From Verrucomicrobiota bacterium (lineage in GTDB: Bacteria > Verrucomicrobiota > Verrucomicrobiia > Methylacidiphilales > Verrucolacustridaceae): DNA of 6,914 bases. How positions within the stretch are numbered: position 1 is the stretch's first letter; every line of letters starts with the position of its first letter. The position numbers and the translations under genes were made by a program. Below, one piece after another: positions 5,157-6,914 of the stretch. The notes beneath the pieces are model-generated. The model had not been told where the DNA came from. It was given only the letters and a program-made list of their open reading frames with translations, and searched no databases. Location of the stretch: positions 1-6,914 of the forward strand of contig RGGS01000065.1 of NCBI GenBank assembly GCA_010024525.1, given 5' to 3'.

Positions 5157-6895
5157 ATGCTTGTGATTAACTATTTATACATAAGCCTGCTATTTTGCTC
5201 CGCACTTTTTGGGGGCCTATCAAATCCATTATCTTTAGGTATATTCTTTGTAATTAGCGGCTTATGCATCTCCTTTCTGGCTATCAAGGCCCGCCTCAAA
5301 GCTGCTCCCATCATCCTGCTCGCTTTAGCCCTATCCCTGGGTGCTTTCAGTAGCGGCGCGAAAATCCTACCCGCCATCCTCGGGGAAAAGAATCAACTGG
5401 GGATCGGACTGGAATCCGTTTTGATGTTCGCCGCCTCCGCCCTTTGGTTCTTTTGGCTCTTGGCCAGACCGATCGGAGAAAAAACCCGCACTTTTATCTT
5501 CCAATCCTACGGCTCCCTTGTGGCTGTGATCGGAGTCCTCGCCCTCATCTGCCAGATCCAACGGTGGCCTTTTCCTTTTACCCAACCGGGTGCCTACGGA
5601 ATTTTTCCCAACACCAATCACATGTCCAACTGGCTGGCTATGGCCGGCATCCTTCTCGCCGGCACTGGCTGTGCCCATATTCGACGGAAAAATTTTCTCC
5701 GAGCCGGTGTCTCACTTTTCTCCATCGCGGCGATCCTCACCTGCCTGGCCGCCAACAGTTCCCGAGGCGGGCTGACGGTTTTCTTTGTGGGCCTTCTCGT
5801 CTGGGCTGTCTCCCTCACCGTGGCCGGACCGGATCGCCGAATCGGGCTGGGGCTGGTGGCCGCTGCCACCCTTCTGGCCACCACCCTTCTTTTCCACGGA
5901 GCCAAACCCCTCGAACGTTTACGAAACTCCTCTCCCAACACCGCCCTGAAGAACGAGAATCCCCCACCCTCTGATCCGCAGGAGAGCATGGATTTTCGCC
6001 TCAAAATCCAACTCGATGCCCTCGATATGATTGCCGATCACCCCTGGCTGGGTGTCGGCCCGGGAAACTTTCGCTACCTCTTTCCTCCCTACCGTACACG
6101 CACCGCCACGTTGCAATCCTGCGCCCTTCATCCCGAAAGTGACTGGCTCTGGTTCCTCGCCGAATACGGGCTTCCCGCCGGACTGTTGCTTCTCGGATCA
6201 ATTCTTCTCCTGTTGCAAAAAGCCAGACCGGGAGGAAATCAGGAAGGCTGGATCACCCGCTCCGCCGGCTTGGCCGCGCTGGTGGCCTTCGCCGGGCACG
6301 GGTTCGTCGACGTCGCCGGCCACCGTTTTGGAACCGTCTGGCCAATCCTGATGGTGGCGGCCGTCACCTTCGGAAGAAAAAGGGAGGGCGAACAAAATCC
6401 CGCCGGAAAGTTTTCCATCGCCCTCTTTCGCGTAGCCGGGGCTGCCCTCGCCCTGGCAGGGTGCCTCTGGACCTGGGGAGTTTGGACAGATCAATCCTGG
6501 CCGGCCACCGTTCATGCCGCCCGGGCCAAAGCCGAAGTGGGAGCCGACTGGAAGTCGGGACAAACCGAGCCCGCCCTGCAGGCTGCCGTCCGCGGCCTGA
6601 CCGTGGCTCCCGCCGATGCGGTCCTTCATTTTCTCCATGGAAAAGCCCTGCTCTTTTTCGAGGACACCGAAGTCGAAGCCGAAAAGGAGTTCAAAATTCA
6701 AAACGCACTCGAGCCGTTCCTCGTCTCCGTCACGCTGGATCAGGCCGCGGCCTGGGTCGAGGTAACTCCCGATCATCCGGAATGGGCCATCCCCGCCTAT
6801 ACCGAAGCCCTGCGACGTGCCGAAAAATACCAGAGTCATGACCGCGGCCCGGAGCGCGTTCTTGAGCACATGATCCGGATGGCCTCTACCTCCCC
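5157..6895 (+). CDS. O-antigen ligase/polymerase (Wzy_C-like) family membrane protein with TPR-like C-terminus, 3' partial
   Basis: At least 579 residues, cut by the right edge. The frame stays open to 6914, but the last 19 bases are adapter. Many hydrophobic segments fill residues 1-250, 335-405 and 420-445, indicating a polytopic inner-membrane protein. Family-style motifs are visible: 'FPNTNHMSNWLAMAG' (150-164), 'NSSRGG' (200-205), 'IADHPWLGVGPGNFRYLFP' (292-310) in the large periplasmic loop, and 'HPESDWLWFLAEYGLPAG' (325-342), the equivalent of the HN..L..L.E.GL.G signature. After the last membrane segment comes a soluble part with TPR-like helices (about 455-570; 'APADAVLHFLHGKALLFFED'). 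The family transfers or polymerises lipid-linked glycans; substrate and ligase-versus-polymerase role cannot be told. ATG 5157 follows an in-frame TAA at 5127 and gives a good first membrane helix, but has no Shine-Dalgarno sequence. The first ~41 codons are far more AT-rich than the rest. Confidence 0.85.
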
Positions 6896-6914
6896 CTGTC
6901 TCTTATACACATCT
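6896..6914. other. Untrimmed Tn5 mosaic-end (Nextera-type) sequencing adapter, not genomic
   Basis: The last 19 bases, CTGTCTCTTATACACATCT, are the exact complement of the 19-bp Tn5 mosaic end AGATGTGTATAAGAGACAG used in tagmentation libraries. A full match at the very end of the contig, inside an otherwise normal coding frame, shows read-through into adapter that was not removed before assembly. The last few residues encoded here (after Ser at 6891-6893) should be disregarded. Confidence 0.95.

Noticed and set aside
6198..6869. A 223-codon minus-strand frame opposite the ligase-like gene
   Set aside because: The plus-strand frame carries the membrane helices and family motifs. The minus frame is Gly-rich, without any domain, and typical of antisense to GC-rich coding sequence.

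Overview
The window looks like a fragment of a Verrucomicrobiota (or close PVC-group) chromosome, probably from a metagenome or draft assembly. The best clue is the large secreted protein. It combines Ig-like repeats with an 'SNTNVATISGN' core, an MBG-type Ig module, and a C-terminal 'GADAALSADPDHDGLTN..EF..GTDP' EF-hand-like module followed by a 'TYVIKHTTDL..SW' module, a combination I know mostly from that phylum. A single MenG/UbiE-type methyltransferase fits a menaquinone user. The assignment is inference from domain style; no marker gene is present.

Layout: (1) 1-1502, plus strand: the C-terminal part of a ClpC-type Hsp100 ATPase, cut by the left edge. (2) 1503-1653: a gap with a nested stem-loop and five tandem copies of a pyrimidine-rich hexamer running up to the next start codon. 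(3) 1654-2325, plus: menG/ubiE with a GTG start. (4) 2326-2385: a short convergent gap with a perfect 14-bp palindrome. (5) 2386-4812, minus: an 808-residue secreted multidomain protein. (6) 4865-5011, minus: a 48-residue secreted peptide just upstream of it, probably in the same transcript. (7) 5012-5156: a very AT-rich divergent promoter region with helically phased ATGC motifs and a dyad. (8) 5157 to the right edge, plus: an O-antigen ligase/polymerase-like membrane protein with a TPR-like C-terminal part, cut by the edge. (9) 6896-6914: not genomic; it matches the Tn5 mosaic end of Nextera-type sequencing adapters, so true sequence stops at 6895.

The genes do not form one pathway. clpC (protein quality control) and menG (quinone synthesis) look like ordinary chromosomal housekeeping genes. 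The right half is envelope-related: a secreted repeat protein with a small secreted peptide, and a divergent surface-polysaccharide gene sharing the AT-rich regulatory region. I see no tRNA, rRNA, CRISPR array, insertion sequence or phage gene.
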